Assembly (NCBI GenBank): GCA_040830705.1 | Contig: JBFOME010000009.1 | Span: 1 to 64,000, forward strand | Length of the DNA: 64,000 nucleotides | Direction of reading: 5' to 3' | Source: Ruegeria_C sp040830705 | Lineage (GTDB): Bacteria; Pseudomonadota; Alphaproteobacteria; Rhodobacterales; Rhodobacteraceae | Shown here: positions 1-9,135 of the stretch, in pieces | How the letters are laid out: each line of letters begins with the position of its first letter | Numbering within the stretch: the first letter of the stretch is position 1 | The notes under the pieces: generated by a model | The model's input: only the letters and a program-made list of their open reading frames with translations | Told to the model about the DNA's origin: nothing | Databases searched by the model: none | Position numbers and translations under genes: made by a program

Positions 1-126
1 AACCGCATCGAGATCATGTTTGGCAGGCTCAAGGATTGGAGACGCGTGGCGACACGTTATGATCGCTGTCCCAAACTCTTCCTATCAGCAATCGCCCTCG
101 CAGCAATCGTCATCTTTTGGTTATGA
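1..126 (+). mobile_element. IS5-family transposase, C-terminal fragment
   Basis: Frame 1 is open from the window edge to a TGA at 124-126 and encodes the last 41 residues of a DDE transposase. It begins NRIEIMFGRLKDWRRVATRY and ends in a hydrophobic stretch finishing IFWL. This is the typical C-terminus of IS5/IS427-type transposases, with the catalytic Glu region (E in NRIEIMF) followed by the Arg/Lys helix. The rest of the element lies outside the window. The sequence just after the stop, to about 140, probably holds the right inverted repeat, but its partner cannot be seen. Confidence 0.8.
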
Positions 127-234
127 ATCCTGACCCTAGCAGAGGACCAAGAAATGCGAGCTAGCGAGAGTGCGGAGAAATAGCAATCTGAGCGGGAGTA
201 CTCTGGCGCACCTCGGGCGGGGTACTTCCGAGTC

Positions 235-1251
235 ATGATACTGCACAATGGCATCAGCGTCAGACGCATGCTGAAAGATTCTCGCGGGTTCATTTTTGTG
301 GTGCTCGCCTGGACCGCAATCGTCGTGATGGTCGATGATTTTGTTACGGTCGATCTCAGCCCTCCCGTCACAGTGCTTGGTTTGACGGTGGCATTCTTCC
401 TGGGATTCAAAAACACCTCCGCCTTCGCCCGGTGGTGGGAAGCACGAAATATTTGGGGCGAGGTTGTCAATTCCAGCCGAGATTGGGGTAATGTGATCTC
501 AAATCTGGTCGGCAAAGACGGCACGCCGGTCGACGAGGAAATCCGGCGCACACTGATCGAACGACATATCGCCTGGCTGAACATGCTGGCCTACCAGCTT
601 CGTACCTCCTCTCGCGTTAGTCGTGGCCGAAAACCCTGGATGTTTGGCCATGAGTGGCAGCTCGATCGTCTCGAACTACATCAAACGACCGAAAGTTGGC
701 GCGCAAAGCAGTTGGATGAAGACCTGCCGCTTTTGGAAGATAAAGACAACAAGGCGGTCTTCCTGCTCAAACGGCAAGGCGAGATGGTCTCATCGCTTGC
801 CCAGACCGGAATAATTGAACCCTACTGGCAAGTGGCGCTGATGGAACGCTTGGCGCGCCTTGCAGATGCCCAAGGTCGATGCGAGCGCATCAAGAACACA
901 CCTTTTCCGCGTCAAATCGCCGAGGTTGGGCGCATTTTCAGCTGGATATTCATTTTTTTGCTCCCGTTTGCCTTTCATGACCAACGAGACATAGCGTGGG
1001 ATTTCAACCTCACGTTCCTGCTTTCAGCATTCCACGATTGGTTGAGCCTCGCACCCATCGGCGGGCTGGTCTGCTGGGTGTTTTACGTGACAGAGCAGGT
1101 CAGCGCCTCGATGGAAGACCCGTTTGACGGCGGCGTGACCGATGTGCCGATTTCCGCGCTCTGCCGGAACATCGAGATTGATCTGCGCCAGATGACCGGC
1201 TGGGGTATGGTGCCCAGCCCGACCCAGCCGATTGAAAGGGCGCTCTACTAG
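235..1251 (+). CDS. Bestrophin family anion channel protein
   Basis: The 338-residue product resembles bacterial bestrophins (UPF0187/YneE type), which form pentameric anion channels in the cytoplasmic membrane. It has an N-terminal hydrophobic segment (about residues 20-36) and a second one (about 44-60). These are followed by the family signature FKNTSAFARWWEARNIWG near residues 61-78, a polar middle, and two hydrophobic segments near 235-250 and 270-290. The C-terminal part has the expected MEDPFDGG motif. The length is normal. The ATG at 235 is used; no strong ribosome binding site is visible. The gene stands about 100 bp after the IS fragment and is convergent with the symporter gene. 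Confidence 0.85.
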   Translation: MILHNGISVRRMLKDSRGFIFVVLAWTAIVVMVDDFVTVDLSPPVTVLGLTVAFFLGFKNTSAFARWWEARNIWGEVVNSSRDWGNVISNLVGKDGTPVDEEIRRTLIERHIAWLNMLAYQLRTSSRVSRGRKPWMFGHEWQLDRLELHQTTESWRAKQLDEDLPLLEDKDNKAVFLLKRQGEMVSSLAQTGIIEPYWQVALMERLARLADAQGRCERIKNTPFPRQIAEVGRIFSWIFIFLLPFAFHDQRDIAWDFNLTFLLSAFHDWLSLAPIGGLVCWVFYVTEQVSASMEDPFDGGVTDVPISALCRNIEIDLRQMTGWGMVPSPTQPIERALY

Positions 1252-1326
1252 CCCCTCGTCCCTTTGGCCATGACTGAGAACGACGCTTCGGCGGTCGGAC
1301 TGTCTAGCGTGATCCTTGGCCAAGGA

Positions 1327-2766
1327 TCAGCCGCCATCCGCGTCGCGCGCGCCAGACCATGCATCGCGGTCGATATCAAGATCGGCGAAAGCCTCGGGGT
1401 CGAAGACGGGTCGTTCCACCCCGGCGCTCAATTGCTTGCGGAAATCCGCCAAAAGCCGCAGCGCAATGGGCATCAGCATCATCAGCGCCACCAGATTCAC
1501 CACAGCCAGCAGCCCCATCAGCGGATCCGAGAAGAAAAAGACCGCCGTGGCGCCGGGTGCAATGGCCCCCATAAGCACCACCAGTATCACGCAGACCCTA
1601 AGGATCGGCAGCGCGTTCCGCGCTTTGGTGATGAAGCTCAGCGCATTCTCGCCCAGATAGTAGTTGTAGATGATCGAACTGAACGCAAAGAGCAGCAGCA
1701 TGAAAGACAGCAGGTATTGCGACCATGCGCCCAGATGCGAGACCAGTGACTGCTGGGTCAGCGCGATACCGTCCACGCCTTCTGCTCCGGGTACGTAGAC
1801 ATCGCCCAGAAGCACCACGAATGCGGTGCAGCTACAGATGAAGATCGTGTCGATGAACACCGAAAACGACTGGGTGATGCCCTGACTGATCGGATGGCGC
1901 ACATCGGCGGTTGCAGCAACGTTAGGTGCGGATCCCAGCCCCGCCTCGTTGGAAAACAGCCCGCGTTGCAACCCTTGGGCCAGGGCCGCGCCCATGCCGC
2001 CGCTGACCGCTTCTTCAAGGCCAAAGGCGTTTGCCACAATGGACGCGATTGCAGCCGGGACATCGGCGATGTTGACGATGATTACCACCAGCGCCATCGC
2101 GATATAGGCCACGGCCATAATCGGGACGACAACATCGGCGACCTTGGTGATCCGGTGGATGCCGCCAAAAACGATGAAACCCGAGATGCCCGCCAGCAGA
2201 AGCCCTGTCCAAAGCCGGTCGATGCCCATGCTGTCCTGCACCGCGCCAGCAACGGTATTGCCCTGAAAGGCGTTGAACCCAAACGCAAAGGACGCAATCA
2301 GACACACAGCATAGACCACTGCAAGCCAGCGATATTCGCCGCCCAGTCCGTGAATGATCGTCCGCGCGGGGCCGCCCCGGAACATCCCGTCGGGCTGTCT
2401 TTGCTTGTAAAGCTGCGCCAGCGAGCATTCCACCAGACTGGTGGCCATGCCCAGCAAAGCGATCGCCCACATCCAGAACACCGCGCCCGGACCCCCAAGG
2501 CTGATTGCCACGGCGACGCCCGCGATATTGCCGCCACCGACACGTCCCCCGACAGACAGCAGTAGCGCCTCGCGCGCCGAGATCGCGTTGGGATCGCCGG
2601 GTTTGTTCTTTCCGGACAACACCCGGAACATGCGGGTAAAGTACTCAAACTGCACAAAGCGGGTCATCAGGGTGATGAACACCCCAAACACAACAAGCAT
2701 CGGGATCAGGGCAAAGCCCCAGGTCAGATCACCGATCAGTCCAAAGATGGATTGAAGAAAAGACAC
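1327..2766 (-). CDS. Alanine/glycine:cation symporter (AGCS family)
   Basis: The 479-residue polytopic membrane protein belongs to the sodium:alanine symporter family (AlsT/AgcS), which imports alanine or glycine with Na+ or H+. Family motifs are present: GGRVGGGNIAGVAVAI near residues 73-88, then FNAFQGNT, and GLFSNEAGLGSAP near 265-280. About eleven hydrophobic segments can be counted. The start is a GTG at 2766 with GGAGG nine bases upstream. It is a single-gene unit, divergent from mipZ. Substrate choice between alanine and glycine cannot be read from sequence. Confidence 0.9.
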   Translation of the reverse strand: MSFLQSIFGLIGDLTWGFALIPMLVVFGVFITLMTRFVQFEYFTRMFRVLSGKNKPGDPNAISAREALLLSVGGRVGGGNIAGVAVAISLGGPGAVFWMWAIALLGMATSLVECSLAQLYKQRQPDGMFRGGPARTIIHGLGGEYRWLAVVYAVCLIASFAFGFNAFQGNTVAGAVQDSMGIDRLWTGLLLAGISGFIVFGGIHRITKVADVVVPIMAVAYIAMALVVIIVNIADVPAAIASIVANAFGLEEAVSGGMGAALAQGLQRGLFSNEAGLGSAPNVAATADVRHPISQGITQSFSVFIDTIFICSCTAFVVLLGDVYVPGAEGVDGIALTQQSLVSHLGAWSQYLLSFMLLLFAFSSIIYNYYLGENALSFITKARNALPILRVCVILVVLMGAIAPGATAVFFFSDPLMGLLAVVNLVALMMLMPIALRLLADFRKQLSAGVERPVFDPEAFADLDIDRDAWSGARDADGG

Positions 2767-3119
2767 GACGCGTTTCCTCCCAGATAACTCAGCACGTCAG
2801 GCGCACCGATAGGTCAATGCAGGGGGCAAGCCTTGGTGCCCAATCGCACCGTCCGGCGCTGAAATACAACTTCCTGTATGGTCACGAGACTAACAGCTTC
2901 GCATGAATTGTAAAATAAGACCGCTGACGACAGAGGCAGACCAAGATCGACAGCTCCGGGCGGTGGCCAGCAGGTTAAATCACCACCAGCCCGAAGACAC
3001 CCGAAGGCAACATTGCAGATGCAAACAGGCGCAACAGCGCTTCCCTTTGCATGGCCCACAACATATAGTGTGGCCCAACAGCGCGAAGACAATCGCGCGG
3101 GAATGTGGGACAGACAGGC
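2767..3119. other. Intergenic region between symporter gene and mipZ
   Basis: This 353-bp divergent gap must hold the promoters of both flanking genes. It is less G+C-rich around 2880-2920. I see a short stem near 2821-2843 but no T tract, no convincing small ORF and no clear operator. No further feature is claimed. Confidence 0.5.
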
Positions 3120-3929
3120 ATGGCACATATCATTGTCGTCGGAAACGAAAAAGGCGGCGCGGGGAAATCTACGGTTTCGATGCATGTGGCAACTGCCCTT
3201 GCGCGCATGGGCTACAAGGTCAACACGCTGGATCTGGACCTGCGCCAACGAAGCTTGGGTCGCTATTTCGAAAACCGTCGCAGCTTTCTCAAAGATGCCG
3301 AACTGGACTTGCCCGGGCCGATCAACCATGACCTGCCCGAGATCGATCCGCAGACCCTGAAACCTGGCGAAAACATCTATGACCACCGCCTGTCGGCTGC
3401 CGTCGGCTCGCTGGAGGCCGACAGTGACTACATTCTGATCGACTGCCCCGGTTCGCACACAAGGCTGAGCCAGGTGGCGCATTCACTGGCTGACACGTTG
3501 GTCACACCGCTCAATGACAGTTTCATCGATTTCGATCTGTTGGCCCGCACAGATTCAAAGGGCGAGGCCATCGTCGGCCCGTCGGTCTATTCCGAGATGG
3601 TTTGGAATGCCCGCCAGTTGCGCGCGCAGGCCGGGCTGAAACCGATCGACTGGGTTGTGTTGCGCAACCGTGTCGGCACCCAGCGCATGGTCAACAAGGA
3701 AAAGATGGAACGCGCGCTTAAAATGCTGTCCGACCGGATCGGCTTTCGCATTGCGCCTGGCTTTTCCGAGCGAGTAATCTTCCGCGAGCTGTTCCCGCGC
3801 GGGCTGACGCTGCTGGACCTCAAGGATATCGGTGTCAAACAGCTCAACATCTCGAACGTCGCCGCACGGCAAGAGCTGCGCGACATGATGAAGGCCCTCA
3901 GCCTGCCCGGCGTCGAAATCGACTTCTGA
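3120..3929 (+). CDS. mipZ: MipZ, ParA-like cell-division plane regulator
   Basis: The product is a 269-residue P-loop ATPase of the MipZ family. In alphaproteobacteria MipZ binds ParB at the chromosome poles and inhibits FtsZ polymerisation, placing the division site at midcell. The deviant Walker A motif NEKGGAGKSTVS starts near residue 9, a Walker B-like LIDCPGSH follows near 112, and RNRVGTQRMVNKEKM is the MipZ-type region distinguishing it from plain ParA. I use the ATG at 3120 (MAHIIVVG) rather than an in-frame GTG 15 bases upstream, since family members start at MAHI. The gene stands alone. Confidence 0.93.
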   Translation: MAHIIVVGNEKGGAGKSTVSMHVATALARMGYKVNTLDLDLRQRSLGRYFENRRSFLKDAELDLPGPINHDLPEIDPQTLKPGENIYDHRLSAAVGSLEADSDYILIDCPGSHTRLSQVAHSLADTLVTPLNDSFIDFDLLARTDSKGEAIVGPSVYSEMVWNARQLRAQAGLKPIDWVVLRNRVGTQRMVNKEKMERALKMLSDRIGFRIAPGFSERVIFRELFPRGLTLLDLKDIGVKQLNISNVAARQELRDMMKALSLPGVEIDF

Positions 3930-3935
3930 TCTCGC

Positions 3936-5213
3936 CTACCGCGCAGCTTCATAGAGCGCAAAAAGTTCCTGCGGCTCTGACACTCCGCGCAGCATGTAAC
4001 GGCCAAGGCTGACCAGATCATGGTCAGTCTGCCCCGCCGCGCACCGGATCGCATCCGACACGATCACATCCTGCCCAACCGCGCGGTGCATCCCCGAGAG
4101 CCGCGCCGTCAGGTTGACCGCCGGCCCGATCACCGTGAAATCCAGCCGATTTTCCGCACCGATATTGCCATAGAGAATTTCACCCGCATGAAGGGCAAAG
4201 GTAACGCCCGTGTTGGTCAATCCCTCTGCTTCGCGCTCAGCCTGTAGCTCGGCCAATGCATGTCGCAACTCCGCCACCGCGCCCAACCCTGCTGCCGCCG
4301 AACTGGCAGCCGTATCCAGATTGAACATCGCCATCATCCCATCACCCATGAATTTCAGGATCGAGCCATCGAAGGCATGAACGCCACTCACGGCGGCCCC
4401 GAAATAGGCATTGAGCATGGCAATCAGATCATCGCCGGGAACCTGCTCGGACAGTTTGGTGAACCCTTGCAGATCGAAATAGAGCAAGACCGCATCGATC
4501 TTTTGCAACGATCCGCGCTGAATCTCACCGGACAAAACTCGGGTGCCCGCGTCGCGCCCCAGATAAACCCGCATCAGGTCTTCGGCGATCCGTCGGTTGG
4601 CTGCCGATTTCAGCGCCAACGCCAGAGCAGGCAATCCGGCACGGATCAGGTCCAGATCATCCTCTGCAAAGCCGCCAGGCGCGTCGCTCACCCATGAGAT
4701 CAAGACACCTTCTGGAGTGTTGTCGGTGTCAACGGGCTGGCCTGGTTCGTGTTCCGCCAGTTGGACAGCCACGGCAAAGTAGTCGGTTGCCCCAAGCGCT
4801 TTCAGGTCATTCAGTATCGGGAACCGTGCCACTGCATCGCCCTGCGGAACTCGTTCGCGTATTTCGTTCTCTCCCGAAGTCAGAAGATAGTAGAGCGGGC
4901 TTTGCAACCAATCGTCACCTGGCGTCGGGTTGTGCTCATAGGTCTGGCGGGACATGCCTTCGTCGCGCAACCAGTCAAAGCCGAGACCGCCATACTTTGG
5001 ATGAAACGCGCTTTGCGCCACGTGCAGGCGTAAAACCGGAACGCCCAGTTCCAGAAGCAGGCGGCAATACCCTTCCAGCAGTTGCTCCTGTTCATCCCCG
5101 ACCTGCCCACGGTGCAACAGCCAGGAGGTCAGGGTGCGCTGTCTATGATCCGCGCCTTCAACGGTGGGGGATGTCAGGGTCAAATGAGGTCTCCGAAAAA
5201 GCCACGCGTGCAC
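3936..5213 (-). CDS. Class III adenylate/guanylate cyclase with N-terminal sensor-like region
   Basis: The 425-residue soluble protein ends in a class III nucleotide cyclase domain (about residues 238-420). The two metal-binding aspartates are visible at D247 (YFDLQGFT) and D291 (KFMGDGMMA). The later motif DFTVIGPAVNLTARL supplies the Asn/Arg transition-state residues. Residues 1-200 resemble a GAF-like cyclase-associated region found in alphaproteobacteria and carry no obvious membrane segment. It should make cAMP or cGMP from the triphosphate; purine specificity is not certain. The start is a GTG, so the N-terminus is provisional. It is convergent with mipZ, with 6 bp between the stops. 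Confidence 0.85.
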   Translation of the reverse strand: MHAWLFRRPHLTLTSPTVEGADHRQRTLTSWLLHRGQVGDEQEQLLEGYCRLLLELGVPVLRLHVAQSAFHPKYGGLGFDWLRDEGMSRQTYEHNPTPGDDWLQSPLYYLLTSGENEIRERVPQGDAVARFPILNDLKALGATDYFAVAVQLAEHEPGQPVDTDNTPEGVLISWVSDAPGGFAEDDLDLIRAGLPALALALKSAANRRIAEDLMRVYLGRDAGTRVLSGEIQRGSLQKIDAVLLYFDLQGFTKLSEQVPGDDLIAMLNAYFGAAVSGVHAFDGSILKFMGDGMMAMFNLDTAASSAAAGLGAVAELRHALAELQAEREAEGLTNTGVTFALHAGEILYGNIGAENRLDFTVIGPAVNLTARLSGMHRAVGQDVIVSDAIRCAAGQTDHDLVSLGRYMLRGVSEPQELFALYEAAR

Positions 5214-5249
5214 TATGCCAGATGAGCATGAGCGATGTCTTTTTCCACC

Positions 5250-5690
5250 TCAATCCTCGATACCGGCCAAACGTCGCAGCATCATGCGCAGCAACGCTCC
5301 CTCGCCACGCGAAAACTGTTGGGCAAGCCTCGCGTCGTAGTCCTCGGCGATCCCGCGCAATTCCTGATAGACGCCCCGCCCGGCCTGCGTCAGCGCAAGC
5401 AATTCGGCACGGCGGTCGTTTTCGCTGCGGGTCCGAGTGATGTAGCGCCGCTGCGCCAACCGCGACACCGCACGGCTGATCTTGGTCTTGTGCGTCAAGG
5501 CACGCGCGCCAATCTCTTTCGCGGTCATATCGCCATACATGCCCAGATGAAACAGAACCCGCCATTCAGTGCGCAGCAGACCGTATCGGTCCTTGTAGAT
5601 GCGCTGAAACTCCAGCGAGCTCTGCTCAGCCGCCTGATTGAGCAGATAAGGCAGGAAATTCTGCAGATCGAACTCATCATTTTTTGCCAT
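5250..5690 (-). CDS. MarR-family transcriptional regulator divergent from hmgA
   Basis: The 146-residue protein has the MarR winged-helix fold: a recognition helix in TAKEIGARALTHKTKISRAV and the wing RTRSENDRRAELLALT with the conserved D-R. It is transcribed away from hmgA with about 70 bp between the two starts, so it probably controls the homogentisate operon, with an aromatic acid as effector. I chose the second ATG (5690) because GGAGG lies seven bases before it, whereas it nearly touches the first ATG at 5696. In pseudomonads the hmg regulator is of another family, so this assignment is from context. Confidence 0.85.
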   Translation of the reverse strand: MAKNDEFDLQNFLPYLLNQAAEQSSLEFQRIYKDRYGLLRTEWRVLFHLGMYGDMTAKEIGARALTHKTKISRAVSRLAQRRYITRTRSENDRRAELLALTQAGRGVYQELRGIAEDYDARLAQQFSRGEGALLRMMLRRLAGIED

Positions 5691-5710
5691 TTTCATGCCT
5701 CCTTGCCTTG

Positions 5711-5730
5711 TTAGTTACAAAAACAACTAA
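5711..5730. promoter_or_regulatory. Candidate MarR operator, TTAGTT-N8-AACTAA
   Basis: A 20-bp imperfect palindrome with arms TTAGTT (5711-5716) and AACTAA (5725-5730) lies midway between the divergent regulator start and the hmgA start. Its arm spacing fits a dimeric MarR-type site, and its position would cover both promoters. The assignment to the neighbouring regulator is inference. Confidence 0.55.
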
Positions 5731-5761
5731 TATTTCACAAGCAGCAACCGGAGGAGAGGTC

Positions 5762-7123
5762 ATGAATCGTCCAAGCGCGCCGCATCAGTTCACACAGGCA
5801 GACAGCCCGACCGGGACCACCGAGGGCTATATGCCCGGCTTCGGCAATGACTTTGAAACCGAAGCGCTGCCCGGCGCGCTTCCGCAGGGCATGAACAGTC
5901 CGCAAAAGTGTAACTACGGGCTCTATGGCGAGCAACTCAGCGGCACGGCCTTCACCGCGCCCAGCCATCAGAACGAGCGGACATGGTGCTATCGCATCCG
6001 CCCGTCGGTCAAGCATTCGCACCGCTACGAAAAGATCGACCTGCCCTATTGGAAATCCGCGCCACATGTTCTGGATGACGTGATCTCATTGGGCCAATAT
6101 CGCTGGGACCCGGTGCCTCATACCGATGAGGGGCTGACCTGGCTGACGGGCATGCGCACCATGACCACGGCTGGCGACGTTAATACGCAGGTCGGGATGG
6201 CCTGCCATATTTACCTGGCCACCGAGTCGATGCTCGACAGCTATTTCTTTTCCGCCGACAGCGAGCTGCTGATCGTCCCACAGGAAGGCCGCCTGCGGTT
6301 CTGCACCGAGCTGGGGATCATCGATCTGGAGCCCAAGGAAATTGCCATCATCCCGCGCGGTCTGCTCTATCGTGTCGAAGTGCTGGAAGGACCCGCGCGC
6401 GGCTTTGTCTGCGAGAATTACGGTCAGAAATTCGAACTGCCGGGCCGTGGCCCGATCGGGGCCAATTGCATGGCAAACCGGCGCGACTTCAAGACACCTT
6501 TCGCTGCATTCGAAGATCGTGAGGTGCCCTCAACCGTCACGATCAAGTGGTGCGGCCAGTTCCACGAGACAAAGATCGGGCACAGCCCGCTGGATGTCGT
6601 GGCCTGGCACGGAAATTACGCGCCGGTGAAGTATGACCTGCGCAACTACTGCCCGATCGGCGCAATCCTGTTCGACCATCCCGACCCGTCGATCTTTACC
6701 GTGCTGACCGCACCTTCGGGCGTGCCGGGCACGGCCAACATCGATTTCGTGCTGTTTCGCGAGCGCTGGATGGTGATGGAGGATACGTTCCGCCCGCCCT
6801 GGTATCACAAGAACATCATGTCCGAGCTGATGGGCAATATCTATGGCCAGTATGACGCCAAACCGCAGGGCTTCGTTCCCGGCGGCACCAGCCTGCACAA
6901 CATGATGCTGCCGCACGGGCCAGACCGAGAGGCCTTCGAAAAGGCCTCGAACGCCAATCTGGGGCCCGACAAGCTCGACAACACCATGTCCTTCATGTTC
7001 GAAACCCGCTTTCCGCAGCATCTGACCGCCTTTGCCGCCAAGGAGGCACCGCTGCAGGATGACTACATTGACTGCTGGGCCGATATCGAAAAGAAATTCG
7101 ACGGAACGCCAGGAAAGAAATGA
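5762..7123 (+). CDS. hmgA: Homogentisate 1,2-dioxygenase
   Basis: The 453-residue enzyme opens the ring of homogentisate with O2 to give maleylacetoacetate. The family signature begins YMPGFGNDFETEALPGALP near residue 23. Later motifs WHGNYAPVKYDLRNYCPIG, FRPPWYHKNIMSELMG and PQGFVPGGTSLHNMMLPHGP carry the Fe-binding His/Glu and substrate residues expected for the family. The ATG at 5762 follows GGAGGAGAGG, so it is preferred to the longer reading frame starting at 5684. It is the first gene of a seven-gene plus-strand operon. Confidence 0.97.
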   Translation: MNRPSAPHQFTQADSPTGTTEGYMPGFGNDFETEALPGALPQGMNSPQKCNYGLYGEQLSGTAFTAPSHQNERTWCYRIRPSVKHSHRYEKIDLPYWKSAPHVLDDVISLGQYRWDPVPHTDEGLTWLTGMRTMTTAGDVNTQVGMACHIYLATESMLDSYFFSADSELLIVPQEGRLRFCTELGIIDLEPKEIAIIPRGLLYRVEVLEGPARGFVCENYGQKFELPGRGPIGANCMANRRDFKTPFAAFEDREVPSTVTIKWCGQFHETKIGHSPLDVVAWHGNYAPVKYDLRNYCPIGAILFDHPDPSIFTVLTAPSGVPGTANIDFVLFRERWMVMEDTFRPPWYHKNIMSELMGNIYGQYDAKPQGFVPGGTSLHNMMLPHGPDREAFEKASNANLGPDKLDNTMSFMFETRFPQHLTAFAAKEAPLQDDYIDCWADIEKKFDGTPGKK

Positions 7124-7130
7124 GCCTGCA

Positions 7131-7754
7131 ATGAGCTTCGAAACCTGGATTACTTATGTCGCCACTGTGTTGCTGATGATGAGCACTCCCGGCCCCAGCC
7201 AATTGCTGATGCTGTCCAATTCTGCAGCAAATGGCCTGAAACGCGGGCTGTTCACGGCGGCTGGTGACTTGGCCGCAAACCTGCTGCAAATGCTGGCTGC
7301 CGGTTTCGGCCTGGCGGCGGTCATCGCAGCATCGGGCACGGCGCTGGCAGTAATCAAGTGGCTTGGTGTTGCCTACTTGGTGTTTCTCGGGCTGCGGATG
7401 ATCGTGAAAGCCCAAAGCAAATCTTCATGCACGCCTGTACGAACCAGCCGAAAGGCGCTGTGGCTTCAGGGCTTTGTCACCTCGGCGGCAAATCCAAAGG
7501 CGGTGGTGTTCTTTGCTGCCTTATTTCCCCTGTTCATTGACGGCGAACTTCCGTTCTGGCAGCAATTCGCGGTGCTCTCCGCCACTTACCTGGTGCTCGA
7601 CGGACTGTTCCTGACGGCCTATGGCGGAGGCGCCAGTTGGCTGGCAAATCGCCTCAATGCGCCAGCGCGACTTTGGCTGGACCGGGCCGGGGGCAGCTTC
7701 ATGATTCTAGCGGCTTTTCTGTTGGGACTAAAATCACTCAGGTCTGCTCAGTAA
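7131..7754 (+). CDS. LysE/RhtB-family exporter
   Basis: The 207-residue product has the LysE/RhtB layout: the N-terminal TPGPSQLLMLSN motif near residues 18-29, about six hydrophobic segments, and NPKAVVFFAALFP in the middle. Such proteins export amino acids or small metabolites across the inner membrane. It starts seven bases after the hmgA stop and sits inside the homogentisate operon, so the cargo may be a pathway acid or an amino acid precursor; this is inference. Confidence 0.88.
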   Translation: MSFETWITYVATVLLMMSTPGPSQLLMLSNSAANGLKRGLFTAAGDLAANLLQMLAAGFGLAAVIAASGTALAVIKWLGVAYLVFLGLRMIVKAQSKSSCTPVRTSRKALWLQGFVTSAANPKAVVFFAALFPLFIDGELPFWQQFAVLSATYLVLDGLFLTAYGGGASWLANRLNAPARLWLDRAGGSFMILAAFLLGLKSLRSAQ

Positions 7755-7779
7755 TCCAGACCGAACAAAAGGATACCAA

Positions 7780-9054
7780 ATGCCTTTGATTAAATCCTGG
7801 GTGGCCTCTGCCAATGTGGCCGGAAACCCGTTTCCCCTGAACAACCTGCCCTATGGTGTGTTTTGGCAACCCAACAATCCAGAGTCTCTAGTCTCTGGTG
7901 CGCCCTATTGTGGCGTCGCAATCGGCGACATGGTTCTCAACGTGACCAGCTTGGAAAGCGAGTATTTTGAGTACAGCGCTGAGCCCGTGCTTGATTGTGG
8001 GTGTTGGAACGAATTCATGGAGCTGGGGCCTGCAATCTGGAATAAGTTTCGTGAAAAGCTCATCGAGATGCTGCGAGAAGGCTCGCCATACCAGAACCAG
8101 ATCGAACCTCATCTTGTCCTGCTGTCGGAGATCGAGCTGGAAATGCCCTTCGCCGTCAGCGAATACACCGATTTCTACGCCGGTCGCCATCATGCCACCA
8201 ATGTGGGCACCATGTTCCGTGGGGCGGAGAACGCGCTGCCTCCGAACTGGCTGCATATCCCAATCGGTTACAACGGCCGTGCCTCCTCGGTCGTGGTCTC
8301 GGGCACCGAGATTCGCCGCCCCTGGGGCCAACTCAAAGGACCCAACGACACGAAGCCACGCTTCGCGCCCTGCGCCCGCTTTGATATCGAGCTTGAGATG
8401 GGCGCCATCGTCGGCACGCCCTCAGAGGGGCCGATCTCGGTGCAGGAGGCTGACGATCACATCTTCGGCTATGTCCTGCTGAACGACTGGTCGGCGCGTG
8501 ACATTCAGGCCTGGGAATACCAGCCACTGGGGCCGTTTCAGGCCAAGGCAACCGCCACTTCGATCTCGCCCTGGATCGTGACCAAAGCCGCGCTGGAACC
8601 GTTCCGCCGCGACACCCCCGCGCGCGAGGTCGAACTGCTGGATCACCTGAAAGATTGCGGCCCGATGCTCTACGATATCGAGCTTGAGGTGACCATGGCG
8701 CCCGAGGGCCAACCCGCCAGCACGATCGCCCGCACCAATTACTCCGAGATGTATTACTCCGCGGCCCAGCAACTGGCCCATCACACCACCTCGGGCTGCC
8801 CGATGCATGCCGGTGACCTGCTGGGGTCTGGCACCATCTCGGGCCCGACCAAGCCAGAGCGCGGATCTCTGCTGGAACTCAGCTGGGGCGGCAAAGAGCC
8901 CCTGACGCTGGACACCGGAGAGACCCGCAGCTTCATCGAGGATGGGGATACACTTACACTCAAGGGTTCCGCGAAGGGCGATGGCTATACCATCGGGTTC
9001 GGCGACTGCACGGGCAGGGTGCTGCCCGCACTCGGCGATCCCTTCGAGAGGTGA
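7780..9054 (+). CDS. fahA: Fumarylacetoacetase
   Basis: The 424-residue protein is a full-length fumarylacetoacetate hydrolase, the final pathway enzyme that splits fumarylacetoacetate into fumarate and acetoacetate. The N-terminal SH3-like domain (about 1-120) precedes the catalytic domain, with YTDFYAGRHHATNVGTMFRG carrying catalytic Asp/His residues, FDIELEMGAIVG carrying metal-binding Glu residues, and LLNDWSARDIQAWEYQPLGP. The length is that of the eukaryote-like FAH family rather than the short FahA-superfamily hydrolases. A GGA-containing ribosome site lies just before the ATG. Confidence 0.96.
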   Translation: MPLIKSWVASANVAGNPFPLNNLPYGVFWQPNNPESLVSGAPYCGVAIGDMVLNVTSLESEYFEYSAEPVLDCGCWNEFMELGPAIWNKFREKLIEMLREGSPYQNQIEPHLVLLSEIELEMPFAVSEYTDFYAGRHHATNVGTMFRGAENALPPNWLHIPIGYNGRASSVVVSGTEIRRPWGQLKGPNDTKPRFAPCARFDIELEMGAIVGTPSEGPISVQEADDHIFGYVLLNDWSARDIQAWEYQPLGPFQAKATATSISPWIVTKAALEPFRRDTPAREVELLDHLKDCGPMLYDIELEVTMAPEGQPASTIARTNYSEMYYSAAQQLAHHTTSGCPMHAGDLLGSGTISGPTKPERGSLLELSWGGKEPLTLDTGETRSFIEDGDTLTLKGSAKGDGYTIGFGDCTGRVLPALGDPFER

Positions 9055-9135
9055 TCCCACTTCTTCTCGTCAAAATACGGCCGCCGGAGGCATAACACCC
9101 CGCAATCGGCCCCGCGTTCGAAAAAGGAAACACAC

